Source of the DNA: Pseudomonas japonica
GTDB lineage: Bacteria > Pseudomonadota > Gammaproteobacteria > Pseudomonadales > Pseudomonadaceae
Reading direction: 5' to 3'
Assembly: GCF_900188455.1 (NCBI RefSeq)
Contig: NZ_FZOL01000004.1
Coordinates: 186,001 to 250,000 of the forward strand
DNA length: 64,000 bases
Shown here: piece after piece, positions 27,027-36,354 of the stretch
How positions within the stretch are numbered: the first letter of the stretch is position 1
Layout of the letters: the number at the start of each line of letters is the position of its first letter
Notes under the pieces: generated by a model
Told to the model about the DNA's origin: nothing
What the model saw: the letters and a program-made list of their open reading frames with translations, nothing else
Database searches by the model: none
Translations under genes and position numbers: made by a program

Positions 27027-27881
27027 ATGACCACTTCGTTGCAACCTGCTTACGCCTTGGTCCCGGGTGCGAACCTGGAGGCCTACGTGCACACGGTGAA
27101 CAGCATTCCCCTGCTGACCGCCGAGCAGGAGCGTGAACTGGCCGAGAGTCTCTACTATGAGCAGAACCTTGAGTCCGCTCGGCAAATGGTGCTCGCGCAC
27201 CTGCGCTTCGTCGTACATATCGCCCGCAGCTATTCCGGCTACGGGCTGGCCCAGGCCGACCTGATCCAGGAAGGCAACGTCGGCCTGATGAAAGCCGTGA
27301 AACGCTTCAACCCGGAAATGGGCGTGCGTCTGGTGTCCTTCGCGGTGCACTGGATCAAGGCCGAGATCCACGAGTTCATCCTGCGTAACTGGCGGATCGT
27401 CAAGGTCGCCACCACCAAGGCCCAGCGCAAGCTGTTCTTCAACCTGCGCAGCCAGAAGAAACGCCTGGCCTGGCTGAACAACGACGAAGTGCATCGCGTC
27501 GCCGAAAGCCTGGGTGTGGAGCCGCGGGAAGTCCGCGAGATGGAAAGTCGCCTGACGGGCCAGGACATGGCCTTCGACCCGGCCTCCGAGGCCGATGACG
27601 ACAGCGCCTTCCAGTCGCCGGCCAACTACCTGGAAGACCATCGCTACGACCCGGCTCGCCAACTGGAAGATGCCGACTGGAGCGACAGTTCGTCGAACAA
27701 CCTGCACGAAGCGCTGCAGGGCCTGGACGAGCGCAGCCGCGACATCCTCTACCAGCGCTGGCTGGCCGAGGAAAAGGCCACCTTGCATGACCTGGCGGCC
27801 AAGTACAGTGTCTCGGCGGAGCGTATCCGTCAGTTGGAGAAGAATGCGATGAACAAGGTGAAAGCCTTGATCGCTGCCTGA
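27027..27881 (+). CDS. rpoH: RNA polymerase sigma-32 (heat-shock sigma factor)
   Basis: 284 residues, the normal length. Region 2.1-2.4 is recognisable ([56 protein letters not shown]), as is the RpoH-specific box [14 protein letters not shown]. Region 4 is present too ([23 protein letters not shown]). It directs transcription of chaperone and protease genes. The ATG at 27027 follows GGAGG (27013-27017). It is 113 nt after ftsX with its own candidate stress promoter, and is followed by a perfect terminator hairpin. Confidence 0.98.
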   Translation: MTTSLQPAYALVPGANLEAYVHTVNSIPLLTAEQERELAESLYYEQNLESARQMVLAHLRFVVHIARSYSGYGLAQADLIQEGNVGLMKAVKRFNPEMGVRLVSFAVHWIKAEIHEFILRNWRIVKVATTKAQRKLFFNLRSQKKRLAWLNNDEVHRVAESLGVEPREVREMESRLTGQDMAFDPASEADDDSAFQSPANYLEDHRYDPARQLEDADWSDSSSNNLHEALQGLDERSRDILYQRWLAEEKATLHDLAAKYSVSAERIRQLEKNAMNKVKALIAA

Positions 27882-27892
27882 CCAACTCCGCT

Positions 27893-27941
27893 GACAGAAA
27901 CAGAAAACCCGACTCGCAAGGTCGGGTTTTCTGTTTCTGTC
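27893..27941 (+). terminator. rpoH intrinsic terminator (long perfect hairpin)
   Basis: A 21-bp perfect inverted repeat (GACAGAAACAGAAAACCCGAC and its complement) around a 7-nt loop TCGCAAG. It is unusually long for a terminator; the GC core CCCGAC/GTCGGG followed by TTTT is the terminator proper. Confidence 0.9.
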
Positions 27942-27962
27942 TGCCGCGTACCGCCCCTTTCA

Positions 27963-28077
27963 TGTAGGAGCGCGGCTTGCCCGCGAAAGGACTGCGCAGC
28001 GGTCCCAAAATGGTGTTGCCAGAGCGAATTCGGGACTGCTGCGCAGTCCTTTCGCGGGCAAGCCACGCTCCTACGGA
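27963..28077. repeat. long BIME (opposed REP units)
   Basis: TGTAGGAGCGCGGCTTGCCC ... GGACTGCGCAGCGGTCCC, then about 22 nt, then GGGACTGCTGCGCAGTCC ... GCAAGCCACGCTCCTAC inverted. It lies between convergent rpoH and mtgA. Confidence 0.88.
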
Positions 28078-28092
28078 GAGATCGAGGTCGGG

Positions 28093-28788
28093 TTACCTCA
28101 GTTGTTCCAGATAACTGTCCCCACCCAGTTGGCTCATCTGCTGCCGAATCCATCCCGCCCGCCGCGCGACATAACTGCTCGGCCGACTGGCGCTCCAGTT
28201 CCGCGGATTGGGCAACACAGCCGCCAGCAAACTGGCCTGCTGCCGCGTCAGCTTGCTCGCATCCACACCAAAGTGATGCCGTGCCGCCGCCTGCGCTCCG
28301 AATACCCCGTCATCCCACTCGGCGCTGTTGAGGTAGACCTCGAGAATCCGTTCTTTCGACCACAGCAGCTCGATCAGCGCGGTAAACCACGCCTCCAGCC
28401 CCTTGCGTAGCCAACTGCGTCCGGACCAGAGGAACTGGTTCTTCGCCACCTGTTGGCTGAGGGTGCTGGCACCACGAATGCTGCCGCCGCGCTCGTTATG
28501 CGCCAGGGCGGCCTGGATCGCGCTGAAGTCGAAGCCCCAGTGGCTGGCGAACTTCTGGTCCTCGCCGGCGATGACCGCCACCTTCAGATCGTCGGAGATC
28601 CGCTCCCACGGCTCCCAGTCGCGTTGCAGGTCGATGGGCTCGCCGTCGATCCAGGACTCGATCTTGCGCTCCACCATCAACGCCGTACCCGGCGGTGGGA
28701 CCCAGCGCAGGATCAGCACCAGCACGATGCTGCCGGCAGCGAACCAGAGCGCGGCGCGAAAAAGGCGGCGGAGAACGAGTGACAGCAT
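28093..28788 (-). CDS. mtgA: monofunctional peptidoglycan glycosyltransferase
   Basis: 231 residues. One N-terminal transmembrane anchor (about 9-30, FRAALWFAAGSIVLVLIL). A family-51 glycosyltransferase domain follows, with catalytic Glu76 in AGEDQKFASHWGFD and the motifs GASTLSQQVAKNQFLW and ELLWSKERILEVYLNSAEW. It polymerises lipid II into glycan strands and lacks a transpeptidase. Start 28788 (MLSLVLRR) is fixed by the membrane anchor; the open frame further upstream overlaps the divergent DUF423 gene. Confidence 0.96.
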   Translation of the reverse strand: MLSLVLRRLFRAALWFAAGSIVLVLILRWVPPPGTALMVERKIESWIDGEPIDLQRDWEPWERISDDLKVAVIAGEDQKFASHWGFDFSAIQAALAHNERGGSIRGASTLSQQVAKNQFLWSGRSWLRKGLEAWFTALIELLWSKERILEVYLNSAEWDDGVFGAQAAARHHFGVDASKLTRQQASLLAAVLPNPRNWSASRPSSYVARRAGWIRQQMSQLGGDSYLEQLR

Positions 28789-28854
28789 GATGATGGCTTG
28801 GCCGCGGCGGATGAGCGGGCCATTATACAGACCCGTGTCCCAAGGAGTTCTCCC

Positions 28855-29226
28855 ATGCTGCGTAGCTTCCTGTTGCTGGCCGCCTTCTTCGGCTTCACCG
28901 GCGTCGCCCTTGGCGCCTTCGCCGCCCACGGCCTGAAGACCCGTCTGAGCGCCGAGTACCTGGCGGTCTTCCAGACCGGCGTGACCTATCAGCTGATCCA
29001 CGCGCTGGCCCTGTTCGGTGTCGCCATCCTCAGCGTTCACTTGCCGGGTCGCCTGGTGACCTGGGCCGGCAGCCTGTTCATCCTCGGTATCCTGCTGTTC
29101 TCCGGCAGCCTCTACATCCTCACCCTGAGCGGCATCGGCAAGCTCGGCATGATCACGCCACTGGGCGGCACGGCTTTTCTCGCCGGTTGGCTGTGCCTGG
29201 GGTTGGCAGCCTGGCGGTTGAACTGA
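28855..29226 (+). CDS. DUF423 small membrane protein
   Basis: 123 residues, four predicted hydrophobic segments (LLLAAFFGFTGVALGAF, LIHALALFGVAILSV, WAGSLFILGILLFSGSLYIL, GGTAFLAGWLCLGLAAW). The GAFAAHGLK motif after the first helix and the FQTGVTYQLIHALAL motif are typical of the DUF423 (YgdD-like) family of inner-membrane proteins of unknown function. AAGGAG at 28842-28847 sets the ATG at 28855. It is divergent from mtgA with a short shared promoter region. Confidence 0.9.
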   Translation: MLRSFLLLAAFFGFTGVALGAFAAHGLKTRLSAEYLAVFQTGVTYQLIHALALFGVAILSVHLPGRLVTWAGSLFILGILLFSGSLYILTLSGIGKLGMITPLGGTAFLAGWLCLGLAAWRLN

Positions 29227-29266
29227 CTCACGGGTCGAATATCGTGACGAATGGTGTCCACCGGCC

Positions 29267-29296
29267 TTGGGTTCGGGCGCGGATCGGCGCTAGAAT
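29267..29296 (+). promoter_or_regulatory. candidate sigma-70 promoter of thiS-thiG-trmB
   Basis: TTGGGT (29267-29272), 18-nt spacer, TAGAAT (29291-29296). It would start transcription about 25 nt before thiS, which leaves no room for a TPP riboswitch; none is seen. Confidence 0.4.
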
Positions 29297-29328
29297 GCGG
29301 GCCCCTGAAAACAATGGCGGCCGTGCGC

Positions 29329-29529
29329 ATGCGCATTCAACTGAACGGTGAACCCTACGAATTGCCCGACGGCGAGAGCGTCTCGGCCCTGTTGAGCCGG
29401 CTCGAATTGACCGGGCGCCGGGTGGCGGTCGAGCTGAATCTCGACATCGTGCCGCGCAGCCAGCACGACAGCACCGCCCTGAACGAGGGTGATCAGGTCG
29501 AAGTGGTTCACGCCATCGGCGGCGGCTAG
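29329..29529 (+). CDS. thiS: sulfur-carrier protein ThiS
   Basis: 66 residues, ubiquitin-like beta-grasp fold (MRIQLNGEPYELPDG; LNEGDQVEVVHAIGGG) with the obligatory C-terminal Gly-Gly that becomes a thiocarboxylate. It delivers sulfur to the thiazole synthase ThiG, encoded 48 nt downstream. The start at 29329 (MRIQLNG) matches the family; an ATG at 29314 is in frame and cannot be excluded. No strong RBS is visible for either. Confidence 0.95.
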   Translation: MRIQLNGEPYELPDGESVSALLSRLELTGRRVAVELNLDIVPRSQHDSTALNEGDQVEVVHAIGGG

Positions 29530-29577
29530 TCGTCGCGCTTCACCCGCAAGTTCCCTCCCCCCACAAGAGGATCTCTG

Positions 29578-30372
29578 ATGAGCAACGTTCGTAGCGACAA
29601 GCCCTTCACCCTGGCCGGTCGTACCTTCCAGTCGCGCCTGCTGGTCGGCACCGGCAAGTACCGCGACATGGAAGAAACCCGCCTGGCCATCGAGGCTTCG
29701 GGTGCCGAGATCGTCACCGTGGCCGTGCGCCGGACCAACATCGGCCAGAACCCGGGCGAGCCGAACCTGCTCGACGTGCTGCCGCCAGACCGCTACACCA
29801 TCCTGCCGAACACCGCCGGCTGCTACGACGCGGTCGAGGCCGTGCGTACCTGCCGCCTGGCTCGCGAGCTGCTGGATGGCCACAACCTGGTCAAGCTGGA
29901 AGTCCTGGCCGACCAGAAGACCCTGTTCCCCAACGTGATCGAAACCCTCAAGGCCGCCGAAGTGCTGGTCAAGGACGGTTTCGACGTGATGGTCTACACC
30001 AGCGATGACCCGATCATCGCCCGTCAGCTGGCCGAAGCCGGCTGCATCGCGGTCATGCCGCTGGCCGGTCTGATCGGCACTGGCCTGGGGATCTGCAACC
30101 CGTACAACCTGCAGATCATCCTCGAGGAAGCCAAGGTTCCGGTACTGGTGGACGCCGGGGTCGGTACCGCTTCCGATGCCACCATCGCCATGGAACTGGG
30201 TTGCGAAGCGGTGCTGATGAACTCGGCCATCGCCCACGCCCAGCAGCCGGTCATGATGGCCGAAGCCATGAAGCACGCCATCATCGCCGGCCGCATGGCC
30301 TACCTCGCCGGGCGCATGCCGAAGAAACTCTATGCCAGCGCCTCGTCGCCGCTGGATGGTCTGATCAAGTAA
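29578..30372 (+). CDS. thiG: thiazole synthase ThiG
   Basis: 264 residues, complete. It condenses deoxyxylulose 5-phosphate, dehydroglycine and ThiS thiocarboxylate to the thiamine thiazole phosphate. TIM-barrel motifs: [15 protein letters not shown], the Schiff-base lysine in [35 protein letters not shown] and the phosphate-binding [16 protein letters not shown] precedes the ATG. It is followed 9 nt later by trmB, a conserved thiS-thiG-trmB order in Pseudomonas. Confidence 0.98.
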   Translation: MSNVRSDKPFTLAGRTFQSRLLVGTGKYRDMEETRLAIEASGAEIVTVAVRRTNIGQNPGEPNLLDVLPPDRYTILPNTAGCYDAVEAVRTCRLARELLDGHNLVKLEVLADQKTLFPNVIETLKAAEVLVKDGFDVMVYTSDDPIIARQLAEAGCIAVMPLAGLIGTGLGICNPYNLQIILEEAKVPVLVDAGVGTASDATIAMELGCEAVLMNSAIAHAQQPVMMAEAMKHAIIAGRMAYLAGRMPKKLYASASSPLDGLIK

Positions 30373-30381
30373 GAGTCCCAG

Positions 30382-31104
30382 ATGACTGAATCGCAAGAAA
30401 CGCCTGTCACCGCCGAAGGCGAAGAGCGCCAGCACCGCCGCATCAAGAGTTTCGTGATGCGCGCCGGGCGCATGACCGAAGGCCAGCAGCGCGGCCTGGA
30501 GCAGGGCGGCCCGCTGTACATCCTCCCGCTGGCCGACAGCCCGGTGGACTACGACCAGGTGTTCGGTCGCTCGGCGCCACGCACCCTGGAAATCGGCTTC
30601 GGCATGGGGCACTCCCTGCTGGAGATGGCCGCCGCCGCGCCGGAGCAGGACTTCATCGGTGTCGAAGTGCACCGTCCGGGTGTTGGTGCGCTGCTCAATG
30701 GCGTGCTGACCCAGGGCCTGAAGAACCTGCGGGTGTATGACTGCGATGCCATCGAGGTGTTGAATCGCTGCGTCGCCGACGGCAGTCTCGACCGCCTGAT
30801 GCTGTTCTTCCCCGATCCGTGGCACAAGAGCCGGCACCACAAGCGTCGCATCGTCCAGCCGGAGTTCGCCGAGCTGGTGCGGCGCAAGCTGAAGGTCGGC
30901 GGTGTGTTCCATATGGCGACCGACTGGGAGCCGTATGCCGAGTACATGCTGGAAGTGATGGCCGTGGCGCCTGGGTATCGCAACCAGGCGGCGGATGGGG
31001 CCTATGTGCCGCGTCCGGAAGAGCGGCCGATCACCAAGTTCGAGCGCCGTGGTGAGCGGCTCGGGCATGGGGTCTGGGATCTGAAGTTCGAGAAGATCGA
31101 CTGA
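30382..31104 (+). CDS. trmB: tRNA (guanine46-N7)-methyltransferase
   Basis: 240 residues. TrmB motifs: [17 protein letters not shown] (SAM site), [37 protein letters not shown] (catalytic and tRNA-binding core) and [18 protein letters not shown] near the C-terminus. It places m7G at position 46 of tRNA variable loops. It is the last gene of the thiS-thiG-trmB unit and is followed directly by a BIME. Confidence 0.97.
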   Translation: MTESQETPVTAEGEERQHRRIKSFVMRAGRMTEGQQRGLEQGGPLYILPLADSPVDYDQVFGRSAPRTLEIGFGMGHSLLEMAAAAPEQDFIGVEVHRPGVGALLNGVLTQGLKNLRVYDCDAIEVLNRCVADGSLDRLMLFFPDPWHKSRHHKRRIVQPEFAELVRRKLKVGGVFHMATDWEPYAEYMLEVMAVAPGYRNQAADGAYVPRPEERPITKFERRGERLGHGVWDLKFEKID

Positions 31105-31109
31105 TCTTC

Positions 31110-31213
31110 CGGGACCGCTTTGCGGTCCTTTCGCGGGCAAGCCACGCTCCTACGAGTTATCGCGTTTTCCGGTAGGAGCGAGGCTTGCCCGCGAAGGCCT
31201 GCAAAGCAGGCCC
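31110..31213. repeat. REP/BIME pair
   Basis: GGGACCGCTTTGCGGTCC ... GCAAGCCACGCTCCTAC, then GGTAGGAGCGAGGCTTGCCC ... GGCCTGCAAAGCAGGCC. It sits in the convergent gap between trmB and the DUF3392 gene and abuts both coding ends. Confidence 0.85.
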
Positions 31214-31215
31214 AA

Positions 31216-31542
31216 TCACCCCCGCCGATCGGCTACCACGCCGATCAACACCAGCACCACCAGCAGCACCGGAGCCAGCGCATAGTTGTTGAACTGGCTC
31301 AGTCCCTTCACCACCCACGGGGTGGCATAGATCAGCGCAGCGCCGCTGCCGATCAGCACCAGCAAGGCCATGAACGGTACACGCAGGGCGCCGGCCAGGT
31401 TGCCCAGGCGGCCTTCGACCCAGGCTTTGATGTCGGTGCCGAACAGCACCAGCAGACAGCCAACCAACGCCAGGGAAATCTCTGACAGGTTGCCGCGGCT
31501 CCAGCGGGAGACGGTCGAGAGCAGGTCGAGTATCAGGTCCAT
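31216..31542 (-). CDS. DUF3392 small membrane protein
   Basis: 108 residues with three hydrophobic helices: ISLALVGCLLVLFGTDI, FMALLVLIGSGAALIYA and YALAPVLLVVLVLIGVVA. N-terminal DLILDLLSTVSRWSRGNLSEI and the loop KAWVEGRLGNLAGALRVP are features of the DUF3392 inner-membrane family, function unknown. It is 9 nt downstream of hemW on the same strand and probably its operon partner. Confidence 0.85.
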   Translation of the reverse strand: MDLILDLLSTVSRWSRGNLSEISLALVGCLLVLFGTDIKAWVEGRLGNLAGALRVPFMALLVLIGSGAALIYATPWVVKGLSQFNNYALAPVLLVVLVLIGVVADRRG

Positions 31543-31551
31543 GGGCTTTCC

Positions 31552-32766
31552 TTAGGTCAAGAAGTACTGCAGCAGATCGTTGAGAAACAGCTGGCCCTTT
31601 GGCGTGGCGACCAGCCGCGTCGGTTCGACTTGCAAAAGGCCCTTTTGTTCGGCTTCCCGTCGCGCCTCGCGCAGGTTTTCCAGGGGCAGTCCGGTACGCA
31701 GGGTGAACAGCTCGGCCTCTGTGCCCTCGGTCAGGCGCAGGGCATTCATCAGGAACTCGAACGGCAACTCGTCCAGCGGCAGCAGCTTTTCCCCGGCCTT
31801 GAAGGCCTTGGCCGGGTTCAGGTAGTCCTTCGGCAAGCGGGTCTTCCAGGTGCGCAGGATGCGCCCGTCCGGGTGGCTGAGCTTGCCGTGGGCACCGGCG
31901 CCGATACCGATAAAATCGCCGAAACTCCAGTAGTTCAAATTGTGTCGCGCCGCCCGACCGGGTTGGGCGTAGGCGGAAATTTCGTACTGGCGATAGCCGT
32001 GACGCGCCATCAGCGCCTGGCCGGCCTCCTGGATATCCCAGAGGATGTCGTCTTCCGGCAGTTCGGGCGGCTGGTTCCAGAACACCGTGTTCGGCTCCAG
32101 GGTCAGCTGGTACCAGGACAGGTGCGTCGGGCCGAGGTCGATGGCCTGCTGCAGATCGCCCAGCGCGTCCTCCAGGGACTGATCCGGCAGGCCGTGCATC
32201 AGGTCGAGGTTGAAGTTGTCGAACCCGGCATTGCGCGCCATCCCGGCGGCGCGTACCGCTTCGTCACCGTTGTGGATGCGCCCCAGTGCCTCCAGCTTGC
32301 TCTGCTGGAAGCTCTGGATGCCGATGGACAGGCGATTGATCCCCAACTGCCGGTAGGCCTTGAACTTCTCCTGCTCGAAGGTACCCGGGTTGGCCTCCAG
32401 GGTGATCTCGATGTCGCTGGCGAACGGGATGCGCTGCTCGACTCCGGCCAGCAGCCGGCCCAGGGCCTTGGCGCTGAACAGGCTCGGGGTGCCGCCACCG
32501 AAGAAGATGGTGCTGATCGGCCGGCCGTAGACCGCCGGCAACTCCTGGTCGAGATCGGCCAGCAGCGCGTCGACATAGGCTTCTTCAGGCAGCTCGGCAC
32601 TGGCGGTGTGGGAGTTGAAGTCGCAGTACGGGCATTTGCGCACGCACCACGGGATATGGATGTACAACGCCAGGGGCGGCAGTTGTGGCAGGGCCGCCCG
32701 TGGTGCTTGGGTGGTGAAGCCAGCCTCGCCGGAATGCAGCGGCTGGGCCGGGTGTTTTTCGGTCAT
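31552..32766 (-). CDS. hemW: radical SAM heme chaperone HemW
   Basis: 404 residues. Radical-SAM cysteines CVRKCPYC (CxxxCxxC) lie at about 40-47 after LALYIHIPW, with [10 protein letters not shown] and [11 protein letters not shown] as further signature blocks. The C-terminal HemW domain contains GIGAGAHG and the tail [14 protein letters not shown]. HemW, once mistaken for an oxygen-independent coproporphyrinogen oxidase, inserts heme into respiratory proteins. The start overlaps the rdgB stop by 4 nt (ATGA); the N-terminus has about 30 extra residues before the core. Confidence 0.95.
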   Translation of the reverse strand: MTEKHPAQPLHSGEAGFTTQAPRAALPQLPPLALYIHIPWCVRKCPYCDFNSHTASAELPEEAYVDALLADLDQELPAVYGRPISTIFFGGGTPSLFSAKALGRLLAGVEQRIPFASDIEITLEANPGTFEQEKFKAYRQLGINRLSIGIQSFQQSKLEALGRIHNGDEAVRAAGMARNAGFDNFNLDLMHGLPDQSLEDALGDLQQAIDLGPTHLSWYQLTLEPNTVFWNQPPELPEDDILWDIQEAGQALMARHGYRQYEISAYAQPGRAARHNLNYWSFGDFIGIGAGAHGKLSHPDGRILRTWKTRLPKDYLNPAKAFKAGEKLLPLDELPFEFLMNALRLTEGTEAELFTLRTGLPLENLREARREAEQKGLLQVEPTRLVATPKGQLFLNDLLQYFLT

Positions 32767-33356
32767 GCCAGGCCCAGACGTTGACGCAACAGGCTCATGG
32801 CGCGGGCGCGGTGACTCAGTTGGTTCTTGTCGACAGGGGCCAGGTCGGCGCTCGAGCAGTTGCGCTCCGGGACCCAGAACAGCGGGTCGTAGCCGAAACC
32901 GTGCTCGCCGCTGGCGGCGGTGAGGATGCGCCCGTGCCACAGGCCTTCGCAGAGGATCGGCAGCGGGTCATCGGCGTGCCGCACCAGGGCGAGGACGCAG
33001 ACGAACTGCGCGCCGCGCTCGGCCTCCGGGACATCCTTGAGGGCGTCGAGCAGCTTGGCGTTGTTTGCCGCGTCGCCCTTGCCGTCGGCGTAGCGCGCCG
33101 AATAGATGCCCGGCGCGCCGCCGAGGAAGTCCACGGCCAGACCGGAGTCGTCGGCCAGCGCCGGCAGGCCGGAGATGCGCGCGGCGTTGCGGGCCTTGAG
33201 AATGGCGTTCTCGACGAACGACAGGCCGGTTTCTTCCGGCTCGACGCTGCTGAATTCACCGATGGAACGCAGTTGCACGGTGTCACCGAGCATGGCCTGC
33301 AGTTCCTTGAGTTTGCCGGCGTTGTGGCTGGCCAATACGAGTTGCTGGATATTCAT
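32763..33356 (-). CDS. rdgB: XTP/dITP diphosphatase
   Basis: 197 residues from the ATG at 33356. The house-cleaning enzyme hydrolyses dITP, XTP and related bases to the monophosphates. Family signature [14 protein letters not shown] at the N-terminus, with [38 protein letters not shown] and GFGYDPLFW. Two adjacent ATGs (33359 and 33356) are possible: the first overlaps the upstream stop as ATGA, the second as TGATG. Either way it is translationally coupled to the DUF4426 gene and to hemW. Confidence 0.96.
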   Translation of the reverse strand: MNIQQLVLASHNAGKLKELQAMLGDTVQLRSIGEFSSVEPEETGLSFVENAILKARNAARISGLPALADDSGLAVDFLGGAPGIYSARYADGKGDAANNAKLLDALKDVPEAERGAQFVCVLALVRHADDPLPILCEGLWHGRILTAASGEHGFGYDPLFWVPERNCSSADLAPVDKNQLSHRARAMSLLRQRLGLA

Positions 33357-33790
33357 CATTCGCCTGGGAAGACTTCCTGGTTGAAGCTGAAGGAGTTGCT
33401 GCTGTCGCCGGAGCCGACGGTGATCGAGAAGGTCAGGGTTTCCTGCTGCTCGACCGGGAACTGCGCCAGGTAGTAGATCGCGCCCTGGTCGGGGACCTGC
33501 TTGAACGTCAGCGAGTTCTTCCGGCCGGTCAGGTCGGCGTAGCTGCCGCTGACCGAGGCGACGCTTGGCTTGCCGGCCTTGAGCACGGTGACGTTGATCA
33601 CGCCCTGTTTCTTGCTGCGCACCAGCTGTGCCGCCTGGGCCGTGGCCGGCTGCACGAAGGTGGAGTTGAACACGCTGTAATGCACGGTCACGTCGCCGAA
33701 GACTTCCTTGCGCTCCGGTTTCGCGGCATCGGCGGCCAGTACCGGCAGGGCCAGGCACAGGCTGAACAGAAACATGACTAGACGACGCAT
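33356..33790 (-). CDS. DUF4426 periplasmic protein
   Basis: 144 residues. A signal peptide ([18 protein letters not shown]) would be cut near 20. The mature part is beta-rich ([59 protein letters not shown]) and belongs to DUF4426, a family found beside rdgB and metW in Pseudomonas. Function is unknown. It overlaps rdgB by one or four bases and follows metW by 27 nt. Confidence 0.88.
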   Translation of the reverse strand: MRRLVMFLFSLCLALPVLAADAAKPERKEVFGDVTVHYSVFNSTFVQPATAQAAQLVRSKKQGVINVTVLKAGKPSVASVSGSYADLTGRKNSLTFKQVPDQGAIYYLAQFPVEQQETLTFSITVGSGDSSNSFSFNQEVFPGE

Positions 33791-33817
33791 GATCGCATTC
33801 CTCTGATGGACGACGGG

Positions 33818-34438
33818 TTATACCGCGACCTTGTGCTCCTGCAGGCCGGGGCTGCTGACACGATAGATACCGATTTCACCTAGAAGATTAGGCCAAAGGC
33901 GCCCGGCCCATCCGTTGCGGTGACGATTGTCCACCGCCAGGCGGTTGAGTACCTGGGCGCGCCGTTCGCTGCACAGCGCCTCGAAGTCCTCGAAGGTGCA
34001 GAAGTGGATGTTCGGCGTGTTGTACCAGGTATACGGCATGAAGTCGGAAACCGGCATGCGACCCTTGGTCGCCAGGTACCAGCGGCAGCGCCAGTGGCCG
34101 AAGTTGGGGAAGGTGATGATGCACTGGCGGCCGACGCGGAGCATCTCGTCGAGGATGCGGTCCGGGTATTCCACGGCCTGCAGGGCCTGGGTCATGACCA
34201 CCACGTCGAAGCTGTTGCTGGCGAAGTTGCCCAGGCCCTTGTCGAGGTCCTGCTCGATGACGTTGACGCCCTTGGCCACGCACTGGGCGATGTTGTCGGC
34301 GTCGATTTCCAGGCCATAGCCGGTGACCTGCTTGGTGTCGCGCAGCGAGGCCAGCAGTTCGCCGTTACCGCAACCCAGGTCGAGGACGCGGCTGCCGGCG
34401 GGGATCCAGTCCTGGATGATTTCCAAATCGGCTCTCAT
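33818..34438 (-). CDS. metW: methionine biosynthesis protein MetW
   Basis: 206 residues. SAM-methyltransferase-like fold: [15 protein letters not shown] (motif I) after a short N-terminal LEIIQDWIP, then [17 protein letters not shown] and the TYLVQ-like block with [18 protein letters not shown]. MetW is always linked with metX and is required with MetX for homoserine acylation in Pseudomonas-type bacteria. It starts 7 nt after metX. Confidence 0.93.
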   Translation of the reverse strand: MRADLEIIQDWIPAGSRVLDLGCGNGELLASLRDTKQVTGYGLEIDADNIAQCVAKGVNVIEQDLDKGLGNFASNSFDVVVMTQALQAVEYPDRILDEMLRVGRQCIITFPNFGHWRCRWYLATKGRMPVSDFMPYTWYNTPNIHFCTFEDFEALCSERRAQVLNRLAVDNRHRNGWAGRLWPNLLGEIGIYRVSSPGLQEHKVAV

Positions 34439-34445
34439 GGAGTCC

Positions 34446-35585
34446 TCAGCAGGTGATGCGGTTCATGTAGTTGGCGAAACCCTGGATATAGCGCGGCGTC
34501 GGGATCAGGAAAGCGTCGTGGCCGTAGGGCGATTCGATGTCCAGGTAGCAGACGTTCTTGCGCGCGGCGATCAGCGCGTCGACGATTTCCCGCGAGCGGG
34601 CCGGGGAGAAGCGCCAGTCGGTGGTGAAGGACATCACGCAGTAGTCCGCGGTGACATGCGCCAGGCTCGCCGCCAGGTCGCCACCATGACGGGCGGCCGG
34701 GTCGAAGTAGTCCAGGGCCTTGGTCATCAGCAGGTAGGTGTTGGCGTCGAAGCGCCCGGAGAACTCCTCGCCCTGGTAGCGCAGGTAGCTTTCCACCTGG
34801 AACTCGACGCTGTGGAAGTCGTAGTTGAGCTTGTCGCTCTTCAGCTCGCGGCCGAATTTCTCGCCCATGGAGTCATCGGAGAGGTAGGTGATGTGCCCGA
34901 CCATTCGCGCCAGCATCAGGCCGCGCTTGGGGATCACGCCCTGGTCCTGGAACGAGCCGCCGTGGAATTCCGGGTCGGTGAGGATGGCCTGGCGGGCGAC
35001 CTCGTTGAAGGCGATGTTCTGCGCCGAGAGCTTGGGCGCCGAGGCGATGTCCACGCAGTGGCGCACGCGATCCGGGTAGGTGATGGTCCACTGCAGCGCC
35101 TGCATGCCGCCGAGGCTGCCGCCGACGATCGCGGCCCAGGTCTGGATGCCGAGACGATCGGCCAGGCGGGCCTGGCTGTGCACCCAGTCTTCCACGGTCA
35201 GCACCGGGAAGTCGGCGCCGTAGGGCTTGCCGGTGGCCGGGTTGAGGCTGCTCGGGCCAGTGCTGCCGTTGCAGCCGCCGAGGTTGTTCAGGCTGACCAC
35301 GAAGAAACGATTGGTGTCGATCGGCTTGCCGGGGCCGATGCAGCTGTCCCACCAGCCCGGCTTGCGGTCGGTGGGGCTGTGGTAACCGGCGGCGTGGTGA
35401 TGGCCGGACAGCGCGTGGCAGATCAGCACGGCGTTGCTGGCCGCGCTGTTGAGCGTGCCGTAGGTTTCGTAGATCAGTTCGTAGGAGGCCAGCGAGCGGC
35501 CGCAGGCCAGGGCCAGCGGCTCATCGAACCGGGCGATTTGCGGTGTTACCAGACCGACGGAATCTTCGGGAAGGACAGTGGACAT
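34446..35585 (-). CDS. metX: homoserine O-acyltransferase (MetX type)
   Basis: 379 residues. Alpha/beta hydrolase-fold acyltransferase: [18 protein letters not shown] (oxyanion region), [13 protein letters not shown], nucleophile Ser in [13 protein letters not shown], and the C-terminal catalytic Asp/His in [10 protein letters not shown]. MetX of Pseudomonas is reported to use succinyl-CoA (MetXS) rather than acetyl-CoA; sequence alone does not settle this here. First committed step of methionine synthesis. No SAM riboswitch is recognised upstream; the leader after 35585 is short and ends in a BIME. Confidence 0.94.
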   Translation of the reverse strand: MSTVLPEDSVGLVTPQIARFDEPLALACGRSLASYELIYETYGTLNSAASNAVLICHALSGHHHAAGYHSPTDRKPGWWDSCIGPGKPIDTNRFFVVSLNNLGGCNGSTGPSSLNPATGKPYGADFPVLTVEDWVHSQARLADRLGIQTWAAIVGGSLGGMQALQWTITYPDRVRHCVDIASAPKLSAQNIAFNEVARQAILTDPEFHGGSFQDQGVIPKRGLMLARMVGHITYLSDDSMGEKFGRELKSDKLNYDFHSVEFQVESYLRYQGEEFSGRFDANTYLLMTKALDYFDPAARHGGDLAASLAHVTADYCVMSFTTDWRFSPARSREIVDALIAARKNVCYLDIESPYGHDAFLIPTPRYIQGFANYMNRITC

Positions 35586-35655
35586 CGACCCTGCTCACGC
35601 GTGAAAGAGGCGTAAGTCTAAAGACCCGCGGGGGCAAGCGGCAAGCAATCGGAAG

Positions 35656-35740
35656 GCCGGGGAGCGCTTTGCGCTCCTTCGCAGGCAAACCACGCTCTGT
35701 AGGAGCTGGCTTGCCTGCGAAGGACCGTGCAGCGGTCCCC
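35656..35740. repeat. REP/BIME pair upstream of metX
   Basis: GGAGCGCTTTGCGCTCC ... GCAAACCACGCTCTGTAGG, then TAGGAGCTGGCTTGCCTGCG ... GGACCGTGCAGCGGTCC inverted. The gene on its other side is yggT, whose 3' end lies 14 nt away. Confidence 0.82.
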
Positions 35741-35753
35741 AGGGCCCCACGGA

Positions 35754-36344
35754 TCAGATCAGGCGACGCAGCACTTCCGGCATCCCGGTCATGGCCGCCA
35801 GGTTGTTGATCACCAGCATGTCGATCAGTTTCAGTGCCATGAACGCCAGGATCGGCGAGATATCCAGGCCGCCGAGGTTCGGCAGGATGCGGCGGAACGG
35901 CGCGAGGAACGGGTCGCAGATCTGATTGATCAGTTCCGCGCCCGGGTTGTGGCTGCCCGGCGCGACCCACGACAGGATCACGCTGACGATCAGCGCATAG
36001 AAGAAGATGTTGAGGAACAACGCGGTGACGCCGATCAGCGACCAGATCAGCAGTTGCACCGGGTTGCCCGCGGTACCGTAGAGCAGCAGCAGAATCACGC
36101 TCATCAACAGCATCTGCACGATCACCGCCAGCAGCAGCGAGGACATGTCCAGGCCGAACAGGCTCGGAATGACCCGGCGCATCGGCTTGAGCAGCGGCTG
36201 GGTGGCGCGCACGGCGAACTGGCTCAGCGGGTTGTAGAAGTCCGCGCGCACCAGTTGCAGGATGAAACGCAGCATGATCACCAGCAGATAGAGGCTGCCG
36301 ATGGTCTGCAGGATGAAAACGAGGGCGGTACTCGGTCCGATCAT
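35754..36344 (-). CDS. yggT: YggT-family membrane protein
   Basis: 196 residues with two YggT repeats, each having paired hydrophobic helices (IGSLYLLVIMLRFILQLV near the start; ILLLLYGTAGNPVQLLIW; LIVSVILSWVAPGSHNPGAE). The motif NPLSQFAV...PLLKPMRRVIP recurs as DPFLAPFRRILPNLGG. YggT proteins are implicated in osmotic-stress tolerance and are coded with proC and yggS in most gammaproteobacteria, as here. It starts 10 nt after proC. Confidence 0.92.
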   Translation of the reverse strand: MIGPSTALVFILQTIGSLYLLVIMLRFILQLVRADFYNPLSQFAVRATQPLLKPMRRVIPSLFGLDMSSLLLAVIVQMLLMSVILLLLYGTAGNPVQLLIWSLIGVTALFLNIFFYALIVSVILSWVAPGSHNPGAELINQICDPFLAPFRRILPNLGGLDISPILAFMALKLIDMLVINNLAAMTGMPEVLRRLI

Positions 36345-36354
36345 TGAATGCTCC

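Noticed and set aside
35586..35655. SAM riboswitch before metX
   Set aside because: Too short, and it leads directly into a BIME; no conserved SAM-binding pattern is seen.
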